A DNA stretch of 18,953 bases from Actinomycetota bacterium (GCA_019347785.1 JAHWKQ010000015.1:1-18953), one strand, 5' to 3'; shown: positions 7,871-17,036, counted from the first letter of the stretch. Program-made: numbers and translations. The notes: a model not told the origin generated them from the letters alone.

Positions 7871-8325
7871 GCGTCCTCGTCAGCGACGAGCAACGTCGCC
7901 CGCTCGACGCCGGCCGCCTGCGGGCCCTGGCCGGGCACGTCCTCGCCGAGCGCGGCGCACCCGCGGCCGCGGGCATGGAGCTGTCGATCCTGTGCGTCGA
8001 GCCTGCGGTCATCGCGCGCCTCAACGCCCGTCACCTGGGGGTGGACGCCGCCACGGACGTGCTCGCCTTCCCGATCGACCCGCCCGGCGCCGACCCCGGC
8101 GGGCCTCCGCGGATCCTGGGCGACGTCGTCGTCTGCCCCGACGTCGCCGCCGAGCAGGCCGCGGCGAGGGGCCGGCCGCTGCAGGACGAGCTGGACCTGC
8201 TCGTGGTCCACGGCGTCCTGCACCTGCTGGGCCATGACCACGCCGACTCCGCGGAGCGGGACGCCATGTTCACCCTGACCGACCGGCTGCTCGCCGGCTT
8301 CGACGGGGCCGTGGGAATGACGTGA
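7867..8325 (+). CDS. ybeY: Endoribonuclease YbeY (16S rRNA maturation)
   Basis: This single-strand-specific metalloendoribonuclease is needed for 16S rRNA 3' end processing and 70S quality control. The zinc motif HGVLHLLGHDH is complete, with His115, His119 and His125 as expected ligands. The upstream family motif with Asn53 in LNARHLG and TDVLAFP is present, followed by LGDVVVCPDVA. The length of 152 residues is typical. The ATG at 7867 overlaps the phoH stop (ATGA), and the stop overlaps the next gene's GTG at 8322, so it sits in a translationally coupled run. Confidence 0.95.
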   Translation: MSVLVSDEQRRPLDAGRLRALAGHVLAERGAPAAAGMELSILCVEPAVIARLNARHLGVDAATDVLAFPIDPPGADPGGPPRILGDVVVCPDVAAEQAAARGRPLQDELDLLVVHGVLHLLGHDHADSAERDAMFTLTDRLLAGFDGAVGMT

Positions 8326-9620
8326 CCGCCTCGGAGGTCATGATGCTCTCCGCGGCGGCCGCGCTCGCGCTCGTCGCGGCGTTCTTCGCCGCGGCGCGCA
8401 CGGCGCTGTCGAGCATGTCGCTGCACCGGGCCGAGAGGCTGGCGGCCGATGGGCGCCGGGGCGCCGAGCGGGCGGCCCGGCTCCTACGGGGGCCCACCCC
8501 GGCCCCCGCCCGCACCCTGAACATCCTGGCCCTCGTCGTCCTCGCTGCGGAGGTGACCGCGGTCGCGTTGCTCACCGTCGTGCTCGGTCGGCACCTCGGG
8601 GGCGGCGTGGAGATCGCGGCGGCGGTGGCCGTCGGCACGGCTGTCCTGTTCGTCGTGGCCGATGTCGTTCCACGCACCGTGGCGCTGCAGCGGCCCGACG
8701 AGGTCTCCTGCGGCAGTGCGCTGTGGGTGTCGCTCGTCGCCCGGCCCCTGGCGCCGCTCGCGTCGGTGCTCATCGGCGTCGGCAGCACGCTCGTCCCCGG
8801 CCGGCGGCTGCGTGCCGGGCCCTACGTCACCGAGGACGAGATCCGCGAGATGATCGACGTCGCGGAGGAGGGCGAGGTCATCCGCGAGGCGGAGCGAGCG
8901 ATGATCCACTCCATCTTCGACCTCGCTGACACCGTGGTGCGCGAGATCATGGTTCCCCGCCCCGACATGGTCATGGCGTCGGTCGACCAGCCCCTGTCCG
9001 ACGTCCTCGAGCTGATCATCCAGCACGGTCACTCGCGGATCCCCATGTTCCGCTCCGACCGCGACACGATCGTGGGCGTGCTGTACGCCAAGGACGTCCT
9101 GGGGCGCATGCACGCCAAGTCGGACGAGATGGGCTCCTGGGAGGAGCTGTTGCGGCCCCCCTACTTCGTGCCGGAGCTCAAGCCGGTGGGCGAGCTGCTC
9201 ACGGAGCTGCGCGAGCAGAAGGTGCACTTGGCCGTAGTGGTGGACGAGTACGGCGCGACCGCGGGCCTGGTCACGATCGAGGACATCCTGGAGGAGATCG
9301 TCGGGGAGATCGTCGACGAGCACGACCCCGAGGTGGCGCTGGTCGAGGCCCTCGACGAGGGCGCCTACCGCGTCGACGCCCGGCTGCCGGTCGACGAGCT
9401 GTCCGAGCTGGTGGACATGCCGCTGCCGGACGAGGAGTGGGACACCGTCGGGGGCCTGCTGTTCGGGCTGCTGGGCCACGTGCCGTCGCCCGGGGAGCAG
9501 GTGGAGGTGCAGACGCTGCAGCTGACCGCCGAGCGGGTGGAGGACCGGCGCATCGCCACCGTGCTCGTCGAGCGCGGTGTCCGCGCCGACGCCGAGGACG
9601 CGGCCGGCGGGCACGGGTGA
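8322..9620 (+). CDS. CNNM/CorC-type (hemolysin family) membrane protein with CBS pair
   Basis: The 432 residues show the CNNM layout. An N-terminal DUF21 membrane domain has about four hydrophobic segments (near 5-28, 64-90, 97-120 and 130-157). A short acidic linker (TEDEIREMIDVAEEGE) is followed by CBS domain 1 (about 206-265, starting EIMVPRPDM) and CBS domain 2 (about 275-330, with VVDEYGATAGLVTIEDILEEIVGEI). A C-terminal CorC_HlyC domain ends near 425. The family includes Mg2+/Co2+ transport or efflux proteins. The DUF21 motifs usually involved in ion binding look altered (AARTA in place of SETA-like; no GNN), so transport activity is not assured. GTG start with four-base overlap to ybeY; its stop overlaps cdd the same way. 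This position between ybeY and era is standard in actinobacteria. Confidence 0.92.
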   Translation: MTASEVMMLSAAAALALVAAFFAAARTALSSMSLHRAERLAADGRRGAERAARLLRGPTPAPARTLNILALVVLAAEVTAVALLTVVLGRHLGGGVEIAAAVAVGTAVLFVVADVVPRTVALQRPDEVSCGSALWVSLVARPLAPLASVLIGVGSTLVPGRRLRAGPYVTEDEIREMIDVAEEGEVIREAERAMIHSIFDLADTVVREIMVPRPDMVMASVDQPLSDVLELIIQHGHSRIPMFRSDRDTIVGVLYAKDVLGRMHAKSDEMGSWEELLRPPYFVPELKPVGELLTELREQKVHLAVVVDEYGATAGLVTIEDILEEIVGEIVDEHDPEVALVEALDEGAYRVDARLPVDELSELVDMPLPDEEWDTVGGLLFGLLGHVPSPGEQVEVQTLQLTAERVEDRRIATVLVERGVRADAEDAAGGHG

Positions 9621-10021
9621 CCGGCGAGGAGCGACAGCTGCTCGACCGGGCGGGCGAGGCCCGGGCCCTGGCCTACGCGCCCTACTCGGGGGTACGGGTG
9701 GGCTGCGCGCTGCGGGCCGAGGACGGTCGCGTGTTCGCGGCCGGAAACGTCGAGAACGCCGCCTATCCGGCGACGATGTGCGCCGAGCGCAACGCCGTCG
9801 GCCAGGCGCTGGCCGCGGGGGCGCGTCGGTTCGTGGCGGTGGCCGTCGTGGGTGACGGCGAGCGGGCGACGGCCCCGTGCGGGACCTGCCGTCAGGTGCT
9901 GTTCGAGTTCGCTCCTGACATGGTGGTGCTCGCGGGGGCCGCGGGCGGCGCCACCGTCCGTTACCACCTGGCCCGTGATCTGCTGCCGGAGGCGTTCGGC
10001 CCCCACGACCTGGGGGGGTAG
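9617..10021 (+). CDS. cdd: Cytidine deaminase
   Basis: This zinc enzyme of pyrimidine salvage converts cytidine or deoxycytidine to uridine or deoxyuridine. It is the short homotetrameric form with 134 residues. The active site has C55-A-E57 in MCAERNA (E57 as proton shuttle) and P87-C88-G-T-C91-R-Q, giving three cysteine zinc ligands. The N-terminal APYSGVRVG and GNVENAAYP motifs are those of genuine cytidine deaminases. The GTG at 9617 overlaps the previous stop by four bases. era starts four bases after its stop. Confidence 0.95.
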   Translation: MTGEERQLLDRAGEARALAYAPYSGVRVGCALRAEDGRVFAAGNVENAAYPATMCAERNAVGQALAAGARRFVAVAVVGDGERATAPCGTCRQVLFEFAPDMVVLAGAAGGATVRYHLARDLLPEAFGPHDLGG

Positions 10022-10025
10022 GCGG

Positions 10026-10901
10026 ATGCGCTCGGGGCTCTGCTCGATCGTGGGCCGGACCAACGTCGGCAAGTCCACGCTGCTCAACGCGCTGGTCGGC
10101 GCCAAGGTGGCCATCGCCACGCCGGTGCCGCAGACCACCCGGCACGCCCTCCGCGGCGTCCTGCACCGCGACGACGCGCAGGTCGTGTTCGTCGACACCC
10201 CGGGACTGCACAAGCCGCGGACACTGCTGGGCAGCCGGCTCAACGACCTGGCCCGCGACCAGCTCGGAGGCGTCGACGTGGTCGTGTTCGTGGTCGACGG
10301 CGCCGCCGGCGTCGGCCAGGGGGACCGCTTCATCGCCCGTCTGCTGGGCCGTGGGCCCCCCGTTCTGGCGGTGTGCAACAAGATCGACCGGCTGGGCCGG
10401 GCACGCCAGCTGCCACAGCTGGAGCGGCTGGCGGGCCTGGGGGACTGGGACGAGATCGTGCCGGTGTCCGCCGCGACGGGCGACGGCGTCGACCTGCTCG
10501 CCGGGCTCATCGTCGACCGACTGCCCGAGGGCGCCGCGTACTACCCCGCCGGGCAGGTCAGCGACCAGCCCCGCGAGCTGCTCGTGGCCGAGGTCATCCG
10601 CGAGAAGGCCATCACCCGGGCCCGCCAGGAGGTGCCGCACTCGATCGCCGTCGTCGTCGACGAGATCGCGCCCGGCGAGCGTGACGACGTCCTGGTGGTG
10701 TCCGCCACGATCTACGTGGAGCGCGACTCGCAGAAGGGGATCGTCGTCGGCGCCGGGGGCGCCTCCCTGCGCGACGTCGGCGCGGAGGCCCGCCCGGAGC
10801 TGGAGTGTGCGCTGGGCTCGCGGGTCTGGCTCGACCTGCGCGTCAAGCTCGCCAAGGAGTGGCAGGGCGACCCGAAGAAGCTGCAGCGCCTGGGCTACTG
10901 A
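10026..10901 (+). CDS. era: GTPase Era (30S ribosome assembly)
   Basis: Era binds the 3' end of 16S rRNA and acts in 30S assembly. The 291 residues have a GTPase domain with G1 GRTNVGKS (10-17), the switch PQTTRH (35-40), G3 DTPGLHKP (57-64), G4 NKID (118-121) and G5 SAATG (148-152). A C-terminal KH domain follows and ends in KKLQRLGY. The G1 box has Thr where most members have Pro (GRPNVGKS). In the KH loop the GXXG reads G242-A-G-G245 and lacks the usual basic residue. The ATG at 10026 lies four bases after the cdd stop, with a G-rich ribosome-binding stretch inside the end of cdd. Confidence 0.96.
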   Translation: MRSGLCSIVGRTNVGKSTLLNALVGAKVAIATPVPQTTRHALRGVLHRDDAQVVFVDTPGLHKPRTLLGSRLNDLARDQLGGVDVVVFVVDGAAGVGQGDRFIARLLGRGPPVLAVCNKIDRLGRARQLPQLERLAGLGDWDEIVPVSAATGDGVDLLAGLIVDRLPEGAAYYPAGQVSDQPRELLVAEVIREKAITRARQEVPHSIAVVVDEIAPGERDDVLVVSATIYVERDSQKGIVVGAGGASLRDVGAEARPELECALGSRVWLDLRVKLAKEWQGDPKKLQRLGY

Positions 10902-10908
10902 TCGCGAC

Positions 10909-10914
10909 TAGCCT
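10909..10914 (+). promoter_or_regulatory. Possible -10 box (TAGCCT) for leaderless recO
   Basis: TAGCCT fits TAnnnT and ends eight bases before the ATG at 10923 in the short gap after era. No Shine-Dalgarno sequence precedes that ATG. No -35 match is visible at the usual spacing, so this is a tentative internal promoter. Confidence 0.33.
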
Positions 10915-10922
10915 TGCAACCC

Positions 10923-11663
10923 ATGGCGCTCTACCGGGAGCAGGGGGTCGTTCTGCGCAGCTACAAGCTGGGCGAAACCGACCGCATCCTGCACCTGTTC
11001 ACCCAGGGGCGGGGCAAGGTGCGGGCCGTCGCCAAGGGCGTCCGCCGGTCCGGCTCGCGCTTCGGCGGGCGCCTCGAGCCGTTCAGCCACGTCGACGTGC
11101 AGCTGTACGAGGGGCGCGAGCTGGACGTCGTCACACAGGCCGAGCTGATCACCTCCTTCGCGTCAGTGCGGGGGGACTGGGTGCTGTCGGCGTGCGGGTC
11201 GGCGATGGCCGAGGGCGCCGACCGTGTCGCGCAGCCCGACGAGCGCTCCAACGGATTGTTCCTGCTGCTGCTCGCCGGGCTGCGCGCGCTGTCGGACGCC
11301 CCGGCGCACCCCGCCGTCGTGCTCGACGCGTACCTGCTGCGGCTGGCGTCCGTGGCCGGCTACCACCCCTACCTGGAGGGATGCGCCTCGTGCGGCGCAC
11401 CCGGTGCCCACCCGGTCTTCCACATCGCCTCGGGCGGCACCCTGTGCGCGGGCTGCGCCCCGCCGGGCTCCCAGCCGCTGGCGTCCCCGGTGCGCGCCAT
11501 GCTCGGGGTCCTGGCCGACGGGGACTGGGCTGACCTGGGGGCCGGCCTGGGGGCCACCGGCCCCGACGCGCGGGCCCGCCGGGCCGCCGGCGCCGTGGCC
11601 CACAGCTTCCTCGCCTACCACCTCGGCCGGCCGCTGCGCTCGTGGGAGCTGGTTCCCCGGTGA
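10923..11663 (+). CDS. recO: DNA repair protein RecO
   Basis: RecO helps load RecA onto SSB-coated single-stranded DNA in the RecFOR pathway and anneals strands. The 246 residues show the N-terminal OB fold (YREQGVVLRSYKLGETDRILHLFT, then KVRAVAKGVRR), a helical core, and a zinc finger with C154-x2-C157 and C175-x2-C178. The C-terminus contains the HLGRPLRSW segment common in actinobacterial RecO. The start is ATG 10923; an in-frame TTG at 10914 is possible but falls on the proposed -10 box. era-recO-uppS order is typical of actinobacteria. Confidence 0.94.
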   Translation: MALYREQGVVLRSYKLGETDRILHLFTQGRGKVRAVAKGVRRSGSRFGGRLEPFSHVDVQLYEGRELDVVTQAELITSFASVRGDWVLSACGSAMAEGADRVAQPDERSNGLFLLLLAGLRALSDAPAHPAVVLDAYLLRLASVAGYHPYLEGCASCGAPGAHPVFHIASGGTLCAGCAPPGSQPLASPVRAMLGVLADGDWADLGAGLGATGPDARARRAAGAVAHSFLAYHLGRPLRSWELVPR

Positions 11664-11703
11664 CCGCCGGCCTGGCCACGGCCCCGGGGTGGGGTGCACG
11701 CGG

Positions 11704-12414
11704 GTGAGCGCCGCGGGCCTGCCGGCCCACGTCGGGATCATCATGGACGGCAACGGCCGCTGGGCGGGCGAGCGCGGACTGCCGCGCAACGCCGGGCACG
11801 AGGCGGGGGAGCGGGCCCTGTTCGACACCGTCGAGGGGGCGCTGGAGCTGGGGCTCGGCTACCTGACCGTGTACGCGTTCTCCACGGAGAACTGGCGGCG
11901 GCCGCCCGGCGAGGTGCGCTTCCTGATGAACTTCAACCGCGACCTGCTGCTGCGCCGCGCCGACGACCTGGACGAGCGCCGCGTGCGGGTGCGCTTCATC
12001 GGTCGCCGCGGGCGGCCGGTCCCCCGCCGGCTCGTGCGGATGATGGAGTCGACCGAGCGGCGGACGGCGCACCACCGCCGGCTCACGCTGCAGGTGGCGT
12101 TCAACTACGGCGGACGCTCCGAGCTCGTCGACGCGGCCCGCAAGGTCGCACAGGACGTCGCCGAGGGTCGGCTTCGCCCCGAACGGGTGACGGAGGCGTC
12201 GCTGCGCTCCCGGCTGTACGAGCCGGACGCGCCCGACGTCGATCTGCTGGTGCGCACGTCGGGCGAGCGCCGGCTGTCGAACTTCCTGCTGTGGGAGGCC
12301 GCCTACGCCGAGCTGGTGTTCGCCGACGTCCGCTGGCCCGACTTCGACCGGACCCACCTGCTGGCGGCCGTGCAGGAGTACCGGCGACGCAGTCGCCGCT
12401 TCGGCACGGTCTAG
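11704..12414 (+). CDS. uppS: Isoprenyl (undecaprenyl/polyprenyl) diphosphate synthase, cis type
   Basis: This cis-prenyltransferase condenses isopentenyl diphosphate onto an allylic primer to make the lipid carrier for cell-wall synthesis. The 236 residues contain the catalytic MDGNGRW (D15), FSTENW (59-64), FNYGGR, and the signature around R184 (RTSGERRLSNFLLW), with E203 in the position of the metal-binding acidic residue. GTG at 11704 is chosen because it begins just before PAHVGIIMDGN and is preceded by GGGGTGGGG. The chain length of the product cannot be read from the sequence. The gap to recO is 40 bases. It ends only 14 bases from the convergent gene. Confidence 0.93.
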   Translation: MSAAGLPAHVGIIMDGNGRWAGERGLPRNAGHEAGERALFDTVEGALELGLGYLTVYAFSTENWRRPPGEVRFLMNFNRDLLLRRADDLDERRVRVRFIGRRGRPVPRRLVRMMESTERRTAHHRRLTLQVAFNYGGRSELVDAARKVAQDVAEGRLRPERVTEASLRSRLYEPDAPDVDLLVRTSGERRLSNFLLWEAAYAELVFADVRWPDFDRTHLLAAVQEYRRRSRRFGTV

Positions 12415-12428
12415 CTGCCCCAGACGGG

Positions 12429-13898
12429 TCAGTACGGCACGGTGAGCAGCTGGTCCACGGGCGCGTAGTCGTCGGTCAGGACCGGCGCCCCGCCGGCGAA
12501 GCGGTCCAGCGCCGCGCCGGACAGGATCCGCTCGTCACCGCCGCGGGCGGCGCCCGCGCGCTCGACGCCGGCCGTGTCGATCGGGGCGTCGGAGGCGACG
12601 AGGACGAAGTTGCCGCCCAGGCGGCCGCGCAGCCGGGCGGCGGGCGCCACGATCGCCACGTGGTCGAACACCCGGCGCAGCGTCGCGGCCTCGGCCCGTG
12701 CGAACCCGAGCGGCGGGTAGTCGATGAGGTTGAGCACGTAGACCCCGTCGGGCCGCAGCGTGCGGCGCACCTGTGAGAGGAACTCCACCGTCGTCAGGTG
12801 CCAGGGAACCGCGAGGCCGCCGAAGGCGTCCCCGACGACCAGGTCGTAGGCGTCGTCGGGCTGGCGCCGCACGCCGACACGGGCGTCGCCCACCCGCACC
12901 CGCAGGTGGGGGCCGGTCCGCAGCCCCAGGTCGCGGCGGGCGATCTCGACGATGCCCGGGTCAAGCTCCAGCACCACGCTGTCCGAGCCGGGCCGGGTGC
13001 GGGCGAGGTAGCGGGGAAGCGTGAAGCCGCCGCCGCCGATGTGCAGGGCGTCGAGCGGCGCTCCGGGGGGCCGCAGCGTCGACAGCACGTCGCCGAACAC
13101 CTGCGCGTAGCTGAACGCGAGGCGCTCGGGGTCGCGCAGGTCGACGTAGCTGTGACGCAGCGTGTCCAGCCACAGCACCCGCCCCGAGGGGTTCCGCCGG
13201 TCGGGCACCACCCGGGCGCAGTAGTAGACGGTTTCGTCGTCGCAGGGGCTGCCGACGGCTGCCGAGAGCCCCGCCGCCAGCAGCGCCAGCAGCGCGACCC
13301 CACCGCGCGCCCGGTCCCCCTGTCGCCGCAGTCGCCGCCACACCACCGCGCCGACCACCAGCAGGGCCAGTCCGAGGCCTGCGATCAGCGGCCGTGTCGG
13401 CGCCGCGGCGACGAGCAGGAAGCCGGTGACGAACGTCCCGACGATCGCCCCCGCGGCACCGAGCGCCGAGAGCCGGCCCACCACCGAGCCGGTCTCGCCC
13501 AGGCTGTCCAGCTGCAGCTTGGCGACCGTCGGGGTGACCGCCGACAGCACGGCCGCCGGGGCGAAGAAGCCGACGAGCGCGAGCAGCACCACCGCCGCCG
13601 GCCCGCCGCCGACCAGACCCGCCCCGAACAGCGCCACCAGCGGTCCCGTGAGCAGCGACAGGATCCCGCCGGTGACGAGGATGGGACCGAGCAGCCGGCG
13701 GGCGTCGACCCGGTCCGCCAGCCTGCCGCCGTACCAGCTCCCCAGCGAGATGCCGGCCAGGACGGTGCCGATGATGCCCGTGTACGTCTGCAGCGTGACC
13801 CCCACGTAGGGAGCGAGCAGGCGCCCGGCCAGGATCTCCAGGACCAGCACGGCGGCGGACGCGAAGAAGACGACGAGGCCGGCGGCGACCGGGGGCAT
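12429..13898 (-). CDS. Membrane protein fused to spermidine-synthase-like domain
   Basis: This 489-residue protein has an N-terminal membrane region with about seven hydrophobic segments (near 4-24, 36-58, 68-90, 97-120, 140-165, 170-188 and 200-217). A C-terminal Rossmann methyltransferase-like domain of the spermidine synthase family follows. The nucleotide-site motif is HIGGGGFTLP (286-295), then VVLELDPGIVEIAR and YDLVVGDAFGG (D357). In classical spermidine synthases the equivalent motif reads DSSDP; here the first Asp is kept but the second is Gly, so polyamine synthesis is doubtful. NCBI-style annotation would be fused MFS/spermidine synthase. The ATG at 13898 has CATACT seven to twelve bases upstream and no ribosome binding site, suggesting a leaderless message. 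It is monocistronic, convergent with uppS and divergent from the dehydratase. Confidence 0.87.
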   Translation of the reverse strand: MPPVAAGLVVFFASAAVLVLEILAGRLLAPYVGVTLQTYTGIIGTVLAGISLGSWYGGRLADRVDARRLLGPILVTGGILSLLTGPLVALFGAGLVGGGPAAVVLLALVGFFAPAAVLSAVTPTVAKLQLDSLGETGSVVGRLSALGAAGAIVGTFVTGFLLVAAAPTRPLIAGLGLALLVVGAVVWRRLRRQGDRARGGVALLALLAAGLSAAVGSPCDDETVYYCARVVPDRRNPSGRVLWLDTLRHSYVDLRDPERLAFSYAQVFGDVLSTLRPPGAPLDALHIGGGGFTLPRYLARTRPGSDSVVLELDPGIVEIARRDLGLRTGPHLRVRVGDARVGVRRQPDDAYDLVVGDAFGGLAVPWHLTTVEFLSQVRRTLRPDGVYVLNLIDYPPLGFARAEAATLRRVFDHVAIVAPAARLRGRLGGNFVLVASDAPIDTAGVERAGAARGGDERILSGAALDRFAGGAPVLTDDYAPVDQLLTVPY

Positions 13899-13904
13899 CT
13901 GCCC

Positions 13905-13910
13905 AGTATG
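13905..13910 (-). promoter_or_regulatory. Putative -10 box (CATACT) for the - strand SpeE-like gene
   Basis: On the minus strand CATACT (five of six to TATACT) ends six bases before the ATG at 13898. There is no ribosome binding site between them, consistent with leaderless transcription. The region upstream, where a -35 box would lie, is instead part of a 9-base inverted repeat. Confidence 0.35.
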
Positions 13911-13938
13911 CCGGGCCGGCGTCACCGCTCCGGCCCGG
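13911..13938. repeat. Perfect 9-base inverted repeat in divergent promoter region
   Basis: CCGGGCCGG (13911-13919) and CCGGCCCGG (13930-13938) are exact reverse complements separated by ten bases. The element directly abuts the -10 box of the - strand gene, so a bound regulator would cover its -35 region. In DNA made mostly of G and C a chance origin is not excluded. Confidence 0.35.
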
Positions 13939-13942
13939 TGAG

Positions 13943-13957
13943 ACGCCCGCGGGGCGT
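13943..13957. repeat. Inverted repeat ACGCCC-GCG-GGGCGT touching the dehydratase -35 box
   Basis: The arms ACGCCC (13943-13948) and GGGCGT (13952-13957) are perfect complements with a three-base centre. The last base coincides with the first T of the -35 hexamer of the + strand promoter. Such a 15-base dyad just upstream of a promoter is a plausible site for a GntR- or LacI-type regulator, but this is inferred from position only. Confidence 0.35.
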
Positions 13958-13985
13958 TGCCGCGCCCCGGGGGCCCCACTAGCTT
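13957..13985 (+). promoter_or_regulatory. Sigma-70-like promoter for the dehydratase gene
   Basis: A -35 box TTGCCG (13957-13962) and a -10 box TAGCTT (13980-13985) are separated by 17 bases. Transcription would begin near 13992, giving a 28-base leader that carries GGAGGG (14006-14011) nine bases from the ATG at 14020. Confidence 0.5.
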
Positions 13986-14019
13986 CACAACGACGCGCGC
14001 GGCATGGAGGGCTGGTTCG

Positions 14020-15740
<1,721 letters not shown>

Positions 15741-15744
<4 letters not shown>

Positions 15745-16937
15745 ACACCCCGCCCTGCGGGGCGGAGCTCGCCCAGCGCCTCGAGCACCCGGTCGACGTC
15801 GGCCGGGCCGTGGTAGTGGGCGAAGCCGATGCGCACCGCCCCGCCCCCCTGCAGCAGCCCCAGCGCCCGCATGGGCTCGACGGCGTAGTAGTGACCGGAC
15901 CACACCTGCACGCCCCGCGCCGCCAGCTGCCCGGCGGCCGCGGCGGGATCCCGGCTGTCGAGGGTGACCGCGAACGTCGGCGTCCGCCGGTGGGGGTCCC
16001 CGGGCCCATGCAGGCGCACGTGCGGCAGCCGCTCCACGCCGTCGAGGAAGCGGCGCGACAGCGAGATCTCGTGCTCGCGGACCGCCGCCATGCCCACCTC
16101 GGCCAGGTAGCCGCACGCCGCGCCCACGCCCGCGATCGCCTCGAAGGACGCCGTGCCGGTCTGCCACCGCTCCGGGCCGGCGTCGGGGGCGGCTCGGGCC
16201 TTGTCGGGGCGCAGCGAGGCAAGCAGGGCCGGATCGGCCGACAGGACGCCGGCGTGCGGGCCGAAGAACTTGTACGGGGAGCAGACCAGGACGTCGACGC
16301 CGTCGCGCGCCTGCTCCAGCGCCACGTGCGGGGCGGCGTGGACCGCGTCCATGAACGTGAGCGCCCCCACGGCCCGGGCGGCTGCCACGAACGGGGCGGG
16401 GTCGACGAGCGTGCCGAACGCGTTCGAGGCTCGTGGGAAGGCCACGAGCCGGGTGCGCGGCGTCACGACCTCGTCCAGGGCCGCGGTGACCAGCGTCCCA
16501 TCGGGCGCGAGCGGCACCCAGCGCACGACGGCGCCGGTGCGCCCGGCCAGGGCCAGCCAGGGGCTGACGTTGGCGTCGTGGTCGAGCCGGGTGCAGACGA
16601 GCTCGTCGCCCTCGCCGACGCGGACCGTGGCCGCGCGGGAGAAGTGGAACGTCAGCGACGTCATGTTGGGTCCGAACACGACACCGTCGGCGTCGGCGCC
16701 CAGGAACGACGCGGCCTGCTCGCGGACCCTGTCGCACAGCGCATCGGTGCGCCGGGACCGCTCGAAGGGCCCGTGCTGGTTGGCGTTGCTGGTGCGCAGG
16801 TAGTCGGCCATCGCGGTGATGACGGCCTCGGGGACCTGGGTGCCGCCGGGGGCGTCGGCGTGCACGACGCGGCGACCGTCACCGTCGGTGGCCATCAGGG
16901 CGGGGAAGCGGGCGCGCACCGCCTCGACGTCGAGCAT
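15741..16937 (-). CDS. Class V aminotransferase, cysteine desulfurase-like (VC1184-type) protein
   Basis: This 398-residue PLP enzyme has the fold-type I class V layout. It begins at LDVEAVRARFPAL and continues with APGGTQVPEAV, NQHGPFERS, and the distinctive FGPNMTSLTFHFSRA segment (88-102) of the cysteine-desulfurase-like TIGR01976 group. A LDHDANVSPW motif and the PLP lysine K223 in SPYKFFGPHAG follow. Where SufS-type desulfurases have the catalytic loop GHHCA, this protein reads G-H349-Y350-Y351-A, so the catalytic cysteine is replaced by tyrosine. Desulfurase activity is therefore unlikely; the substrate is unknown. ATG 16937 is chosen because conserved sequence starts at once; the longer in-frame extension is low-complexity. 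Its 3' end overlaps the dehydratase stop, and its 5' end is divergent from lutA. Confidence 0.88.
15748..15762 (+). terminator. Short GC hairpin just after the dehydratase stop
   Basis: CCCCGC (15748-15753) pairs perfectly with GCGGGG (15757-15762) around a three-base loop, starting three bases after the TAG. No T-run follows, so if it ends transcription it would be of the U-less type often proposed in high-GC actinobacteria. It also lies inside the last codons of the convergent - strand gene. Confidence 0.3.
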
Positions 16938-16999
16938 GAGGCCATCCTCGCAGCCCGCACGGGGACGCACCTGCCGTGCCGGCCCCGGCCCGCCGCGGC

Positions 17000-17028
17000 T
17001 TGCCCCCCCGGGGGTGGTCACCTACCGT
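17000..17028 (+). promoter_or_regulatory. Sigma-70-like promoter for lutAB
   Basis: TTGCCC (17000-17005) and TACCGT (17023-17028) are separated by exactly 17 bases, the same geometry as the promoter at 13957. Transcription would start near 17035, leaving a leader of about 42 bases. GGTCACC (17016-17022) directly abuts the -10 box. Confidence 0.48.
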
Positions 17029-17036
17029 GCGTCCGC

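Noticed and set aside
8484..10640. Minus-strand frame of about 718 codons opposite CNNM, cdd and era
   Set aside because: Same explanation: opposite-strand shadow with no motif, no ribosome binding site and a biased composition.
10914..10922. Upstream TTG start for recO
   Set aside because: It lies on the likely -10 box, and the three extra residues are not conserved RecO sequence; ATG 10923 is favoured.
12415..12428. Bidirectional terminator between uppS and the SpeE-like gene
   Set aside because: The 14-base gap contains only a three-base-pair complement and no T- or A-run, so a terminator cannot be supported.
13957..14019. Upstream in-frame start for the dehydratase
   Set aside because: It would begin on the -35 box and read through the leader. 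The ATG at 14020 has GGAGGG at correct spacing, and family similarity begins shortly after it.
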